Below are positions 7,740 through 15,226 of a stretch of 18,004 nucleotides of DNA, in pieces. A program made the position numbers and the translations under genes. Position 1 is the stretch's first letter; each line of letters starts with the position of its first letter. The DNA is from Planctomycetota bacterium (GTDB taxonomy: Bacteria; Planctomycetota; Planctomycetia; Pirellulales; UBA7805): assembly GCA_014237955.1 (NCBI GenBank), contig JABABY010000014.1:1-18004 (forward strand), read 5' to 3'. Below the pieces are notes generated by a model that ran no database searches, was not told where the DNA came from, and was given only the letters and a program-made list of their open reading frames with translations.

Positions 7740-8555
7740 ATGTCCCTATTAAAAGTAGAGGGTCTGGTCAAAACCTACGGTCGCCGTCGGGTTGTCGATG
7801 GAATCGACTTTGAGGTAGGTGATCGCGAAATTGTGGGTCTCCTTGGCCCCAATGGTGCCGGTAAAACGACCAGTTTCCGCATGACCTGCGGTATGGTCGA
7901 GCCCGATGCGGGCCGCGTTTTGCTCCGTGATACGGATGTGACAAATTGGCCCATGTATCGCCGTGCTCGTGATGGTGGCATGGGTTATCTGGCACAGGAA
8001 CAGTCGGTATTTCGAAAGTTGAGCGTTGAGGACAATATATCCAGCGTGTTGCAATTACTCGGTACAGATCGAAAACAGCGAAAGCGTCGAACTGAGGAGC
8101 TGCTCGAACGATTCAATATTACGAAAATCCGAAAGTCGAAAGCCCAGTTCATTTCTGGTGGTGAAAAACGTCGTCTGGAGATTGCTCGTTGTCTGGTTTC
8201 TGATCCACAGATTATTCTTTTAGATGAGCCATTCACGGGCATTGATCCGGTAACGATCAACAGCATTCAGGATATTATCACTGGCCTGCGCGATAATGGC
8301 ATCTCGATTCTTATTACCGACCATCGTGAGCAGGAAACATTGGCCATCACAGATCGTAGCTACGTGATTCGCGATGGCCAAGTGCTTTGTCATGGAACGC
8401 CGTCCGAGGTTCTCAATAATTCTGCAGCACGAAAGTATTATTTTGGCGATACCGCTGCAGTGGGTGTCGGAAAGCCGCTCGGAAAAGAGATTGCCCAAGG
8501 TAAGGGGCGGGATCACCCGGACCGGCCAAAAAAGCCGCGCCGACGTACTGCATAG
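7740..8555 (+). CDS. lptB: LptB-like ABC transporter ATP-binding protein
   Basis: This cytoplasmic ATPase has 271 residues. Walker A is GPNGAGKTT (36-44), the Q-loop lies in GYLAQEQSVF (Gln86), the signature is ISGGEKRR (138-145), Walker B with catalytic Glu is ILLDEP (159-164), and the switch His is His195 in ITDHREQET. The run AQEQSVFRKLSVEDNI and the end HGTPSEVLNNSAARKYYFG are typical of LptB, which powers LptFG in moving lipopolysaccharide toward the outer membrane. LptF, LptG and LptC are not in this window. A TTG at 7737 is possible; ATG 7740 is preferred with AGGTG just upstream. The C terminus carries about 30 extra residues, very rich in Lys, Arg and Pro, beyond the usual end of the family. 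It lies 28 bases downstream of the signal peptidase and is probably co-transcribed with it. Confidence 0.9.
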   Translation: MSLLKVEGLVKTYGRRRVVDGIDFEVGDREIVGLLGPNGAGKTTSFRMTCGMVEPDAGRVLLRDTDVTNWPMYRRARDGGMGYLAQEQSVFRKLSVEDNISSVLQLLGTDRKQRKRRTEELLERFNITKIRKSKAQFISGGEKRRLEIARCLVSDPQIILLDEPFTGIDPVTINSIQDIITGLRDNGISILITDHREQETLAITDRSYVIRDGQVLCHGTPSEVLNNSAARKYYFGDTAAVGVGKPLGKEIAQGKGRDHPDRPKKPRRRTA

Positions 8556-8778
8556 GGGAAATGTCTCTTCCGCCTGCTGCAAGAAGCTTGAAATTCAGCG
8601 AGATTGGGCGCAGATACATATTGCCAAAGCTTTTGCCCTTGGCAGCCGATATGGTATTAAACACAGTGGTGTGGTATTAGTTTGACCGCATGTAAATATG
8701 GGTGAACAGTTTATCTGGGATCCCCACGGATAAACAACTCATTTTTGAGATCACGAACGGGCTAACACGGAGGTCGAT

Positions 8779-9132
8779 ATGTCCGAAAGTTATGATGGCG
8801 AAAACGAACAATTAGACGACGACTCGCAACAACCTGAAAATGTTAGTCAACAACCTGAAGATGTTGGCATGGAGTACGAGGAAGTTACCAGTGAGGAAGT
8901 GGACCGAGTTCTCGAATCACTAAACAACCTGATGGAGACGGTTGAAAGTGAAACCATTCATGAATATTTGGAAGAGGCCTACAATCACGTATTTGGCCTG
9001 ATTTATGAGGAAGAGACAGAAGAGGGCGAAGTGGCCGAATTGCAAACCGACGAAGCGGCTTTTGAAGACGATCTGGAAGATGAGTATGACGATGAGTATG
9101 AAGATGATCTTCCGGCCGAAGAAGCAGCATAG
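8779..9132 (+). CDS. small highly acidic hypothetical protein
   Basis: This 117-residue protein is dominated by Glu and Asp, with almost no Lys or Arg and no Cys. The first 30 residues are Gln/Asp-rich with a repeated QQPE element (QQPENVS, QQPEDVG). A central amphipathic stretch (about 39-75, EEVDRVLESLNNLMETVES and then YLEEAYNHVFGLIYEE) could fold as two helices. The tail (about 90-117) is an Asp/Glu/Tyr run. GGAGGT lies 4 bases before the ATG, the best ribosome binding site in the window, which supports a real and well-translated gene. An intrinsic terminator follows. I recognise no family. A protein or nucleic-acid-mimic partner role is conceivable but not shown. Confidence 0.75.
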   Translation: MSESYDGENEQLDDDSQQPENVSQQPEDVGMEYEEVTSEEVDRVLESLNNLMETVESETIHEYLEEAYNHVFGLIYEEETEEGEVAELQTDEAAFEDDLEDEYDDEYEDDLPAEEAA

Positions 9133-9164
9133 TTTGCCGCCTGTGGGCTGCCCTGAATTGCTAG

Positions 9165-9189
9165 GTTAAAATAACGCCGTTAAAATAAC
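9165..9189 (+). repeat. short direct repeat, GTTAAAATAAC twice
   Basis: The 11-base unit GTTAAAATAAC occurs at 9165-9175 and 9179-9189, separated by three bases (GCC). It lies between the acidic protein gene and its terminator. No function is evident. It could be a binding site for a dimeric regulator or simply chance. Confidence 0.5.
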
Positions 9190-9196
9190 CACCAAA

Positions 9197-9232
9197 GGCT
9201 CTCTCCAGCCAGTTCCGGAGAGGGCCTTTTTT
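9197..9232 (+). terminator. intrinsic terminator after the acidic protein gene
   Basis: GGCTCTCTCC (9197-9206) pairs along its whole length with GGAGAGGGCC (9217-9226), with one G-T wobble and a 10-base loop. A run of six T begins directly after the stem (9227-9232). The T run is on the plus strand, so it serves the acidic protein gene. On the opposite strand, which would serve no gene nearby, the tract is poor. Confidence 0.88.
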
Positions 9233-9280
9233 GTTGTCTGTAGATTTGTTGGATATAGCTGGCGTCGATATCGGGCACCT

Positions 9281-9580
9281 CTAGAATCCCATTGGCTCCG
9301 AGACAGGAGACGATTGGGCCTCAAGGAGTAGCGGCTCTGTTCCTGGAGAATCCACAGCAGTCGGATGGTCGCTGGAGGCATCTCTCCTTAACTGAGGATA
9401 CGCAACCTCATCGGGTGGGCCGTTGGGAGGCGTCACCAACGGTGGCCCACACCAGTTGGGATAGGTATAGCCGGTGAGATTCGGAAAACTTCGTTGATAA
9501 TAGGGTGAACCGGAATAGCACCCACTGGTAACCGTTCCGGCGAGCAACAGGGTGCCACACCAGATGAAAAGACGGGACAT
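9281..9580 (-). CDS. small secreted protein, probable lipoprotein
   Basis: This minus-strand protein has 99 residues from ATG 9580 (AAGGA about 11 bases upstream). An upstream in-frame TTG at 9613 would add a charged, unlikely leader. The N terminus MSRLFIWCGTLLLAGTVTSGC is a short signal sequence ending in Cys21, consistent with lipidation, although Thr at -3 is not the ideal lipobox residue. The mature part is Pro-, Ser- and Tyr-rich (SPYYQRSFPN, PPLVTPPNGPPDE) and probably disordered. No known domain is seen. Small Pro-rich lipoproteins of this sort are common in planctomycetes. The gene stands alone between a convergent terminator and the tRNA-Arg gene. Confidence 0.6.
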   Translation of the reverse strand: MSRLFIWCGTLLLAGTVTSGCYSGSPYYQRSFPNLTGYTYPNWCGPPLVTPPNGPPDEVAYPQLRRDASSDHPTAVDSPGTEPLLLEAQSSPVSEPMGF

Positions 9581-9765
9581 GGACTTGTTTTCCTTTGGGT
9601 CAATACTGGACAACGAGCGGGTTTCTCAGGGTTGTCGGAGTCTATCTGCAAGGTAGACTTGTTGCTGATCTCGGCTTGTCGCTAAAGGCTTGCTAAAATG
9701 ACGAATTATGTTTGATTCTTAGGTTCGAGTCGTGGAGTTTTTTGTTTTCTTCAGGCATCGAAATA

Positions 9766-9839
9766 GCCCCGGTAGCTCAGCTGGATAGAGCAGCTGACTT
9801 CTAATCAGCAGGTCGCACGTTCGAATCGTGCCCGGGGTA
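9766..9839 (+). tRNA. tRNA-Arg (anticodon TCT)
   Basis: A full cloverleaf folds from the sequence. The acceptor stem is GCCCCGG with CCGGGGT (a G-T pair at the end) and discriminator A. The D arm is GCTC/GAGC. The anticodon stem GCTGA/TCAGC closes the loop CTTCTAA, so the anticodon is TCT. The variable loop is AGGTC and the T arm is GCACG-TTCGAAT-CGTGC. CCA is not encoded. It reads AGA codons. Confidence 0.97.
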
Positions 9840-10028
9840 CTTGTCTGTATGGGTTTTGGATATGTGGAAAAAATCTTTTTAATGCTCCTTTGCCGCTATC
9901 AGGGGCCAGATTTGAAGTAGTCGATGGATATGGTTTCGCTTCCATTCGGATTAAGAGGGGCGTTCATTTGCGGCTATTTTCCGACAGGTGTTCTGGTTGA
10001 GCGAGTTCAGCAAAGCATCTTGGGAGGT

Positions 10029-10103
10029 TCAAAACGAAATAACAACGACCAAAATGACCGCCACAAGAGCCATCCCAAAATTTTTGTTAATCTCCCCGAT
10101 CAT
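10029..10103 (-). CDS. candidate 24-residue single-helix membrane peptide
   Basis: ATG at 10103 opens a frame of 24 codons ending TGA at 10031-10029. The product begins MIGEINKNFG and continues as an almost purely aliphatic helix, MALVAVILVVVISF, at its end. AAGGA lies 4 bases before the ATG, inside the 3' end of the 36-codon ORF, and the two frames overlap by 17 bases. This arrangement suggests translational coupling. The peptide is very short and I know no family; chance is a real alternative. Confidence 0.3.
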   Translation of the reverse strand: MIGEINKNFGMALVAVILVVVISF

Positions 10104-10197
10104 TCATTCCTTCCATCGGCAGGCGAATCAGCGCTGTGACGCCAAGGATGACGATTGCAATCGCCACTACGTTCACCAATAATTCAGAGTCGTGCAT
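10087..10197 (-). CDS. candidate 36-residue small membrane protein
   Basis: ATG at 10197 opens a 36-codon frame ending TAA at 10089-10087. The product starts MHDSELLVN and has one clear hydrophobic helix at about 8-24 (VVAIAIVILGVTALI). It then has an Arg and a short polar tail, LPMEGMNDRGD. That layout (acidic N terminus, helix, Arg at the inner boundary) is typical of real small membrane proteins. There is no good Shine-Dalgarno sequence. It overlaps the 24-codon ORF downstream. I recognise no family; some subunits of membrane complexes have this size. Confidence 0.38.
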   Translation of the reverse strand: MHDSELLVNVVAIAIVILGVTALIRLPMEGMNDRGD

Positions 10198-10461
10198 TCG
10201 GTTCTGCCAATGGAGCGCTCAGTTTCGAGGAACTTCTAGCCCGCACGCGCCGGCCCACATAGAGGCCCCCCGGCCTACCGGTTATATCGGTTGCGGTGAG
10301 TTTATCGCTTCACTGAAAACCGATTCGCGACTGATAGCATCAGCCAGTTTGTTATTTCTTGCCCAGAGAGATCTGCTGCCGCCGAGAACGTGGGGACCGA
10401 GACAGTCACGAATGGTGCATGTGTCCTAGTCCGAGAGCATCCCGCCTTTGTCAGAATCGCC

Positions 10462-11988
10462 CTATTTGAGTAAACGGGGCGCTTTGTCCTCCCGGAAATC
10501 TGGCTTTTCCGCAACGTATGTTGCTTTGTTATCGGAATAAAAGAAGGCTTCTCCTTCCACGGCCAGTTTGGCGTGCGATGAATTGTCTCCATAGGTTACG
10601 CGGACGACATGTTCACCGTGCTGGTGTCCTACCGCTTTAAATTTGATTTCTTTTCGCTGGCCGATGGCGAGACTCACTGGTGGGAATTGAAGGTGCTGGC
10701 CGGTGACTTTCACGCCATCGATCGGTTTTGCTTCCAGCCCATCGGGCAGATCGACGCCCAGGACCACGATGTCGGCATGGCGTGTTCCGTGATTGGTTAC
10801 GATGACGGAAAAATGAACGGTTTCCCCAACTTCCACAGGGCCACTCCGGTTGATCACTGTTGCAAATAATTGGGGGCGGATCACGACATCCGTCGCGACT
10901 TGTCCGACGGAAGAAAGCCCTTCCTCGCCGGTGGCCGTTACTTGTGGTACCTGGCGACCTTCCTCATCCGCTCGTGTGTAGACCGACCAGAACTCTTCGG
11001 CCCCCGGAGTCAATTGTGGAAGTTGCCAGGTGAGTATGTTCCGCGACTTATTACAGACGGCCTCTTTGCTAGTCCCGAGGATTTTTAATCCAAACGGTAC
11101 TGCCATGACAACTTTGATGTCTGTTGCCGGTGCATCTCCCGGATTGGTTACCTTGACAACATATTCACCATTACGATGCAAATAGCGGACGGAAGGGCCT
11201 GCAAGAGCAACACTCAGTAGTGGTCGATTGATTTTTACCGCCCACTCGGTGCTGACCTTCTGATCCATATCATCCGTTGCAGTAAAAATAGCCTTTAAGC
11301 TGCCTTCACTTACCGCATTGCCACAAAAACAAAAGACCTGCGACTCGCCAGGAGCAAGTTGTTCTAGGGAACATGGTGAGGAAGAACTTTCATCAATATG
11401 TGTTTCGCTAGGAAGATCCGGTCTAATGATCACATTTCTAGACACTCCGTCACCGGAGTTGGATACGGTTACTTCATATTCGACACATTCACCGTATCGG
11501 ACCTCAAGAGGTGCGGAACAGCGAATTTCCAGATTGGCTTGACGGACATGGATATTGGTATCCGACTGCGTAGCAAAACTTGTACGAGCCTTCAGTTGTA
11601 TCGGGCCAGTTTTTTCAGGTTTGAATTGAAGACGGATATTGCGTTCTTCACGAGCGGCAATTTTTCCTAGATTGAACCGTGCAACGCCATCTTCGACAGC
11701 CCCCGGTTTGGGAGATGCATCGACTAGCGGTGCGCCGGGGGGTAAGGCAACCTGCACCACAACGACTTCCGCAGATGCGCCGCCGATATTTTTTACGGCC
11801 AGGGTATAGGTCGCTACTTTGCCCAGATTGATTTCGTTCGGTGCCGTGGTCTGTACCGATAGCATCGGCGCCAGGCGATTGTTAACGCTAGCAGTTTCAC
11901 GGGGTGTTTCGCCCTGGGCACCCACCATGGAGCCGAATAGCAATGTGGACACAAAAAGGCCAAGCCGTAATACATTTGCGTCAATCAT
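10462..11988 (-). CDS. secreted protein with four DUF11/CARDB-like domains
   Basis: This minus-strand protein has 508 residues. The start is ATG 11988, because the sequence from there is a classic signal peptide (MIDANVLRLGLFVSTLLFGS, cleavage near VGA-QG at about 24). An open frame upstream to 12066 has no such character. After a short linker come four beta-sandwich repeats of about 110 residues, each opening with a strand of the type VxxGExVxYxVxVxNxG: NLGKVATYTLAVKNIG, RYGECVEYEVTVSNSG, HRNGEYVVKVTNPG and EVGETVHFSVIVTNHG. Each then has an LPxG-type turn. This is the DUF11/CARDB immunoglobulin-like pattern of cell-surface proteins. Paired Cys (FCFCG) occurs in the second repeat. There is no C-terminal anchor or sorting helix, so it is either periplasmic or held by partners. 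A structural or adhesive role is inferred from the family. Confidence 0.85.
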   Translation of the reverse strand: MIDANVLRLGLFVSTLLFGSMVGAQGETPRETASVNNRLAPMLSVQTTAPNEINLGKVATYTLAVKNIGGASAEVVVVQVALPPGAPLVDASPKPGAVEDGVARFNLGKIAAREERNIRLQFKPEKTGPIQLKARTSFATQSDTNIHVRQANLEIRCSAPLEVRYGECVEYEVTVSNSGDGVSRNVIIRPDLPSETHIDESSSSPCSLEQLAPGESQVFCFCGNAVSEGSLKAIFTATDDMDQKVSTEWAVKINRPLLSVALAGPSVRYLHRNGEYVVKVTNPGDAPATDIKVVMAVPFGLKILGTSKEAVCNKSRNILTWQLPQLTPGAEEFWSVYTRADEEGRQVPQVTATGEEGLSSVGQVATDVVIRPQLFATVINRSGPVEVGETVHFSVIVTNHGTRHADIVVLGVDLPDGLEAKPIDGVKVTGQHLQFPPVSLAIGQRKEIKFKAVGHQHGEHVVRVTYGDNSSHAKLAVEGEAFFYSDNKATYVAEKPDFREDKAPRLLK

Positions 11989-12677
11989 GGTTACGCCATC
12001 TTTCCTAAGAATTTGAAACGTGCCGAATAGTACTCGGTGGGTGATGGGAAAACCTCGATCAGCCACACGCGTCGCGTTGGGTCTATTAGGCTTCCTACCT
12101 CCCGGTCCAATTTAAGAGGACCCGTATTGGTCTTTAGCCTGTAACGTTTGTATCGGACCTGCCGTATTTGTCGCTTGACAGGAAATGAGCGACTGGTGCG
12201 ATCGTAGCAATTGTCCGGCCTAATTCTGGAGCTTTGGGGGGGGATGGAAGAAAAGGCAAATTTCAGGAGTCGTTCAAAATCGCTTAGAGGGGCCGTCGGA
12301 GCCATTTTTTCCCTCCTGGTGCAAATCCCGCCACTCCCTGGCCAGCGGCCAAGCCTGGATGAGAATCGAGCGATTTTGCCCTCGCTATTCCCGGCCCGTC
12401 ATCTCTACGTGGTCGGGTCTCCGGGGGCCGCTTTTCGATTCAGATCGATTGGAGACCGGACGGCCAGCAGCCCTTGAACCGACATTTTAACCCTATAGAG
12501 TCTCTTGCTGGTTGCGTATCCATTTACGATCTCATTGTTTCTAATATTGGATCGGGTCTTCTCAGAAGGCTAAAAAGTTAGCGGGAGTCCTCAGTTTTTT
12601 CTGAGGGCGTTGGTCAGTCACTTGTTTCTGAGGTTTAATGGTAACCTCATCCACCACGCCCCACCGAATTCGTAGAT
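11989..12677. other. intergenic region between divergent genes
   Basis: About 690 bases lie between the divergent starts of the DUF11 gene and the UbiD gene, and should hold both promoters. I find no well-spaced -35/-10 pair. Open frames of 88 codons (12211-12477, plus) and 104 codons (12305-11991, minus) are present, but both are Arg/Pro-rich with no domain or ribosome binding site. A TTGACA occurs at about 12175 without a partner -10. GTCGCT and AGCGAC flank it as a 6-base inverted repeat. The last 100 bases contain the hairpins listed separately. Confidence 0.6.
12589..12649 (+). promoter_or_regulatory. two-hairpin leader upstream of the UbiD-family gene, possible attenuator-like element
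   Basis: The first hairpin is CCTCAG (12589-12594), a T6 loop and CTGAGG (12601-12606). The second is TGAGGTT (12629-12635), a 7-base loop and AACCTCA (12643-12649). CTGAGG occurs again at 12628-12633, so CCTCAG could pair with either copy, and AACCTCA could pair with TGAGG of either copy. The leader could therefore switch between exclusive folds. No T-run follows either stem, so it is not a plain intrinsic terminator. The second hairpin ends 28 bases before the ATG. Confidence 0.4.
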
Positions 12678-14504
12678 ATGACCTACCGCAGCCTTAAAGA
12701 ATGTATTGGCGATCTGGAAGCTAGTGGACAACTTGTTCGAATTGAACAAGAGGTTGATCCCAATCTAGAGGCTGCTGAAATCCATCGCCGGGTCCACCGT
12801 GCCGAAGGACCAGCCATCCATTATGTTCGCGTAAAAAACTCGCCATTTTCCATGGTCAGCAATCTGTTTGGCACTATCGACCGTGCGCGTTATATTTTTC
12901 GCGATACGCTTGAGGATGTCCGGCGACTGGTTGAATTAAAACTGGATGTCGGTGCCTTCTGGCGGCGACCGATGCGTTATCTCAAAACGCCATTCACCGC
13001 CTTACATACGCAGCCTCGCCGCGTTCGCAACGGGCCGGTACTTCAAAAAACGACAACAATCGACCAGTTGCCCCAGCTTGTTTCCTGGCCTGATGACGGT
13101 GGAGCATTTATCACACTGCCCCAAGTCTATACCGAAGACGTTGTTCAGAGAGGTTTGGCACACTCCAACCTGGGGATGTATCGCATCCAGATTTCTGGAG
13201 GAGAGTATGATGTCAACCGGGAAATTGGTATGCACTATCAGCTACATCGGGGAATCGGAGTGCACCATGCAACTGCTATAGAGGCGGGCGTTCCACTCAA
13301 AGTTAATGTGTTTGTGGGAGGGCCGCCTGCAATGAATCTTGCTGCGGTGATGCCACTTCCTGAGGGCCTGTCCGAATTACGTTTTGCAGGAGCCCTTGCA
13401 GGTCGTAGGACGCGGATGATCACCCGGGGTGATCGGCTGCCCATCTGCGCAGACGCCGACTTTTGTATTTCAGGTTACGTTGTTCCTGACAAGACACTTC
13501 CCGAAGGACCTTTTGGTGACCACTTGGGGTATTATAGTTTGCAACATGATTTTCCAGTAATGCGGGTAGAGCAGGTTTATCATCGCCAGGGCGCAATCTG
13601 GCCCTTTACAGTTGTGGGACGCCCTCCCCAGGAAGATACCATTTTCGGTCAGCTTATTCATGAATTGACAGGCCCCATCATTCCCACAGTGATTCCAGGC
13701 GTGAAAGCTGTACATGCAGTGGACGCAACCGGTGTCCATCCGTTGCTGCTGGCGATCGGCAGCGAACGCTATGTGCCCTTCAATAAAACTGCAAGGCCGG
13801 CAGAGTTGCTCACGCAGGCCTCAGCAATTCTGGGTAGCGGCCAATTGTCCCTAGCAAAATACTTGTGGATTACGGATGATTGTGGCGATACTCGGCTCGA
13901 TATTCATGAGATCGATCAGTTTTTAATGCATATATTGCGTCGTGTTGACTGGTGTCGCGATCTCCATTTTCAAACGTGTACTACGATCGATACGCTGGAC
14001 TATTCAAGTAAGGTCCTCAATGAGGGCTCCAAGGTGGTGGTTGCTGCTGTCGGTCGTGCAGTGCGGGAACTGCCGACGGTTGTGCCGGACGATCTGAAGT
14101 TGCCCGAGGGACTCTTTGCTCCTCACTCTCCTTTGCCAGGTGTCTTGGTTGTGCAAGTGTCGTGCGATCCAGATGGTAAAGATCTTGCCAAGGTCGTCGC
14201 CACACATTCCGGTGATGGCCTGCTTGCGGGATTCCCATTGGTTGTTGTCGTCGACGACAGCCAATTTGCTAGTGAATCATTGCGAAACTTCCTTTGGTCG
14301 ACATTTACGCGGAGTAATCCAGCAACCGATATATATGGTTTTGGCTCTTTCGTTCGAGATAAGCATTGGGGCTGTGAGGGATCACTTGTGATCGATGCCC
14401 GTACAAAATCTCACCATGCTCCCCCGCTCATTGAAAACCAGGAGATAACTCGGAGGGTGGATCGTCTTGCCGCTCAGGGCGGTCCGTTGCACGGCATCCT
14501 TTGA
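12678..14504 (+). CDS. UbiD-family decarboxylase
   Basis: This 608-residue enzyme belongs to the UbiD family of prenylated-FMN-dependent (de)carboxylases. Recognisable parts: the N-terminal MTYRSLKECIGDLEASGQL with IHYVRVKNSPFSMVSNLFG; the prFMN-binding region from about residue 165 with LGMYRIQISG (Arg169) and HYQLHRGIGVHH; the MPLPEGLSELRFAGAL block; and the catalytic LPEGPFGDHLGYYS near 274-287, with the acidic residues expected at the active site. It is longer than E. coli UbiD (about 500 residues), with an extended C-terminal half. The family acts in ubiquinone and menaquinone synthesis and in aromatic acid metabolism; the substrate cannot be assigned here. No UbiX (prFMN synthase) is in the window. 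There is no clear Shine-Dalgarno sequence. The gene follows a structured leader and is 60 bases upstream of the peptidase-like gene. Confidence 0.9.
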   Translation: MTYRSLKECIGDLEASGQLVRIEQEVDPNLEAAEIHRRVHRAEGPAIHYVRVKNSPFSMVSNLFGTIDRARYIFRDTLEDVRRLVELKLDVGAFWRRPMRYLKTPFTALHTQPRRVRNGPVLQKTTTIDQLPQLVSWPDDGGAFITLPQVYTEDVVQRGLAHSNLGMYRIQISGGEYDVNREIGMHYQLHRGIGVHHATAIEAGVPLKVNVFVGGPPAMNLAAVMPLPEGLSELRFAGALAGRRTRMITRGDRLPICADADFCISGYVVPDKTLPEGPFGDHLGYYSLQHDFPVMRVEQVYHRQGAIWPFTVVGRPPQEDTIFGQLIHELTGPIIPTVIPGVKAVHAVDATGVHPLLLAIGSERYVPFNKTARPAELLTQASAILGSGQLSLAKYLWITDDCGDTRLDIHEIDQFLMHILRRVDWCRDLHFQTCTTIDTLDYSSKVLNEGSKVVVAAVGRAVRELPTVVPDDLKLPEGLFAPHSPLPGVLVVQVSCDPDGKDLAKVVATHSGDGLLAGFPLVVVVDDSQFASESLRNFLWSTFTRSNPATDIYGFGSFVRDKHWGCEGSLVIDARTKSHHAPPLIENQEITRRVDRLAAQGGPLHGIL

Positions 14505-14564
14505 TACCTTTTGAATGGCTATGTGTCTGTTTGACTATTGATCTGAGAACACAAAGGTTTTGTG

Positions 14565-15059
14565 ATGCTTCCATGGAATTGGATCATGATGGCTTGGTCC
14601 TTTGTGCTTGGTGCGAGTGTAGGCAGTTTTCTCAACGTCGTTGTCTACCGACTGCCGGCAGGCAAAAGTCTTCTCCGACCCGGCAGTCACTGCCCCCATT
14701 GCAAAAAGGCAATCCGGCCCTGGCATAACGTGCCGATCATCAGTTGGCTATTGTTGCGAGGCCGTTGTTTTGATTGCGGTGCTCCTATCTCTGTCCGCTA
14801 TCTGCTGGTCGAACTGATAACAGCACTTTGGTTTACTTTCATGGTGGGAATCGGTTTCTGCCTTCAAACAGAACTGGTATCGCCACGCTTTGGGATTCTC
14901 TGGGCATTTGTAGCAAATCTGGTAGTCTTGGGATGTGAGGTTTTTTGTGGTCTGTTGATCTTTCTGGACCGGGAAAAATTACCCCGCAGTTTGATGGCCC
15001 TCATACTAGTGAGTGTCCTTGGAGTGGGCATTCTGTTCGCAATCCTTCGGACAAGTTAG
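14565..15059 (+). CDS. shortened prepilin-peptidase-like membrane protein (A24 N-terminal domain, catalytic part missing)
   Basis: The protein has 164 residues from ATG 14565 (AAGG 7 bases upstream; a GTG at 14562 is the alternative). The N-terminal helix ends GSFLNVVVYRLP (20-31), a strong match to the start of PilD/ComC-type prepilin peptidases. The cytoplasmic zinc loop follows with CPHC (43-46) and CFDC (68-71) around PWHNVPIISWLLLRGR. Two or three more hydrophobic segments follow. Full-length enzymes have about 250-290 residues and need two catalytic Asp, the second in GxGD. Here no GxGD exists, and FLDREKLP (133-140) gives at best one candidate Asp. Downstream sequence to 15226 does not continue the domain in any frame I read. 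It is probably not an active protease; the zinc/methylation module alone is left. Confidence 0.82.
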   Translation: MLPWNWIMMAWSFVLGASVGSFLNVVVYRLPAGKSLLRPGSHCPHCKKAIRPWHNVPIISWLLLRGRCFDCGAPISVRYLLVELITALWFTFMVGIGFCLQTELVSPRFGILWAFVANLVVLGCEVFCGLLIFLDREKLPRSLMALILVSVLGVGILFAILRTS

Positions 15060-15226
15060 AAAGTTTTACCTCAAAATCACCTCGCCTCTAAAATCGTCCT
15101 GAGTCGCCATCTTGCAGCCGGATCGAACTAATATCTTGAGATTTCTCTTCCTGGCAGTTAACCTATTCGACTACTGATCTATTTCTGAGCTTTTCTCGTG
15201 TGGGTGTAGCCGCTTGGGACTTTTCT

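Larger units (their letters stand above)
9840..10461. other. intergenic region without a long gene
   Basis: About 620 bases separate tRNA-Arg from the convergent end of the DUF11 protein gene. Open frames of 60-100 codons exist here but have improbable compositions and no ribosome binding sites. The only protein-like content is the pair of tiny hydrophobic ORFs on the minus strand, listed separately. A GC-rich hairpin, AGGCC (10263-10267) with GGCCT (10272-10276), lies upstream of them. No T-rich terminator is seen downstream of the DUF11 gene. Confidence 0.6.

Noticed and set aside
8622..8644. Hairpin TGCCAA/TTGGCA after lptB as a terminator
   Set aside because: Only six base pairs, a long loop and no T-run behind it.
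9766..9839. tRNA-Arg as an integration site for a mobile element
   Set aside because: No integrase gene and no repeat of the tRNA 3' end is found in the following sequence of this window.
9924..10139. 71-codon plus-strand ORF after tRNA-Arg
   Set aside because: It lies opposite the tiny hydrophobic ORFs, has no ribosome binding site, and the composition is not protein-like.
11991..12305. 104-codon minus-strand ORF ending 2 bases before the DUF11 gene start
   Set aside because: The close stop/start spacing is suggestive, but the product is basic with no domain or hydrophobic pattern, and no start signal is seen. It more likely spans the DUF11 promoter.
12211..12477. 88-codon plus-strand ORF in the DUF11-UbiD intergenic region
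   Set aside because: No domain, an Arg/Pro/Ser-rich composition typical of non-coding frames, and no ribosome binding site.
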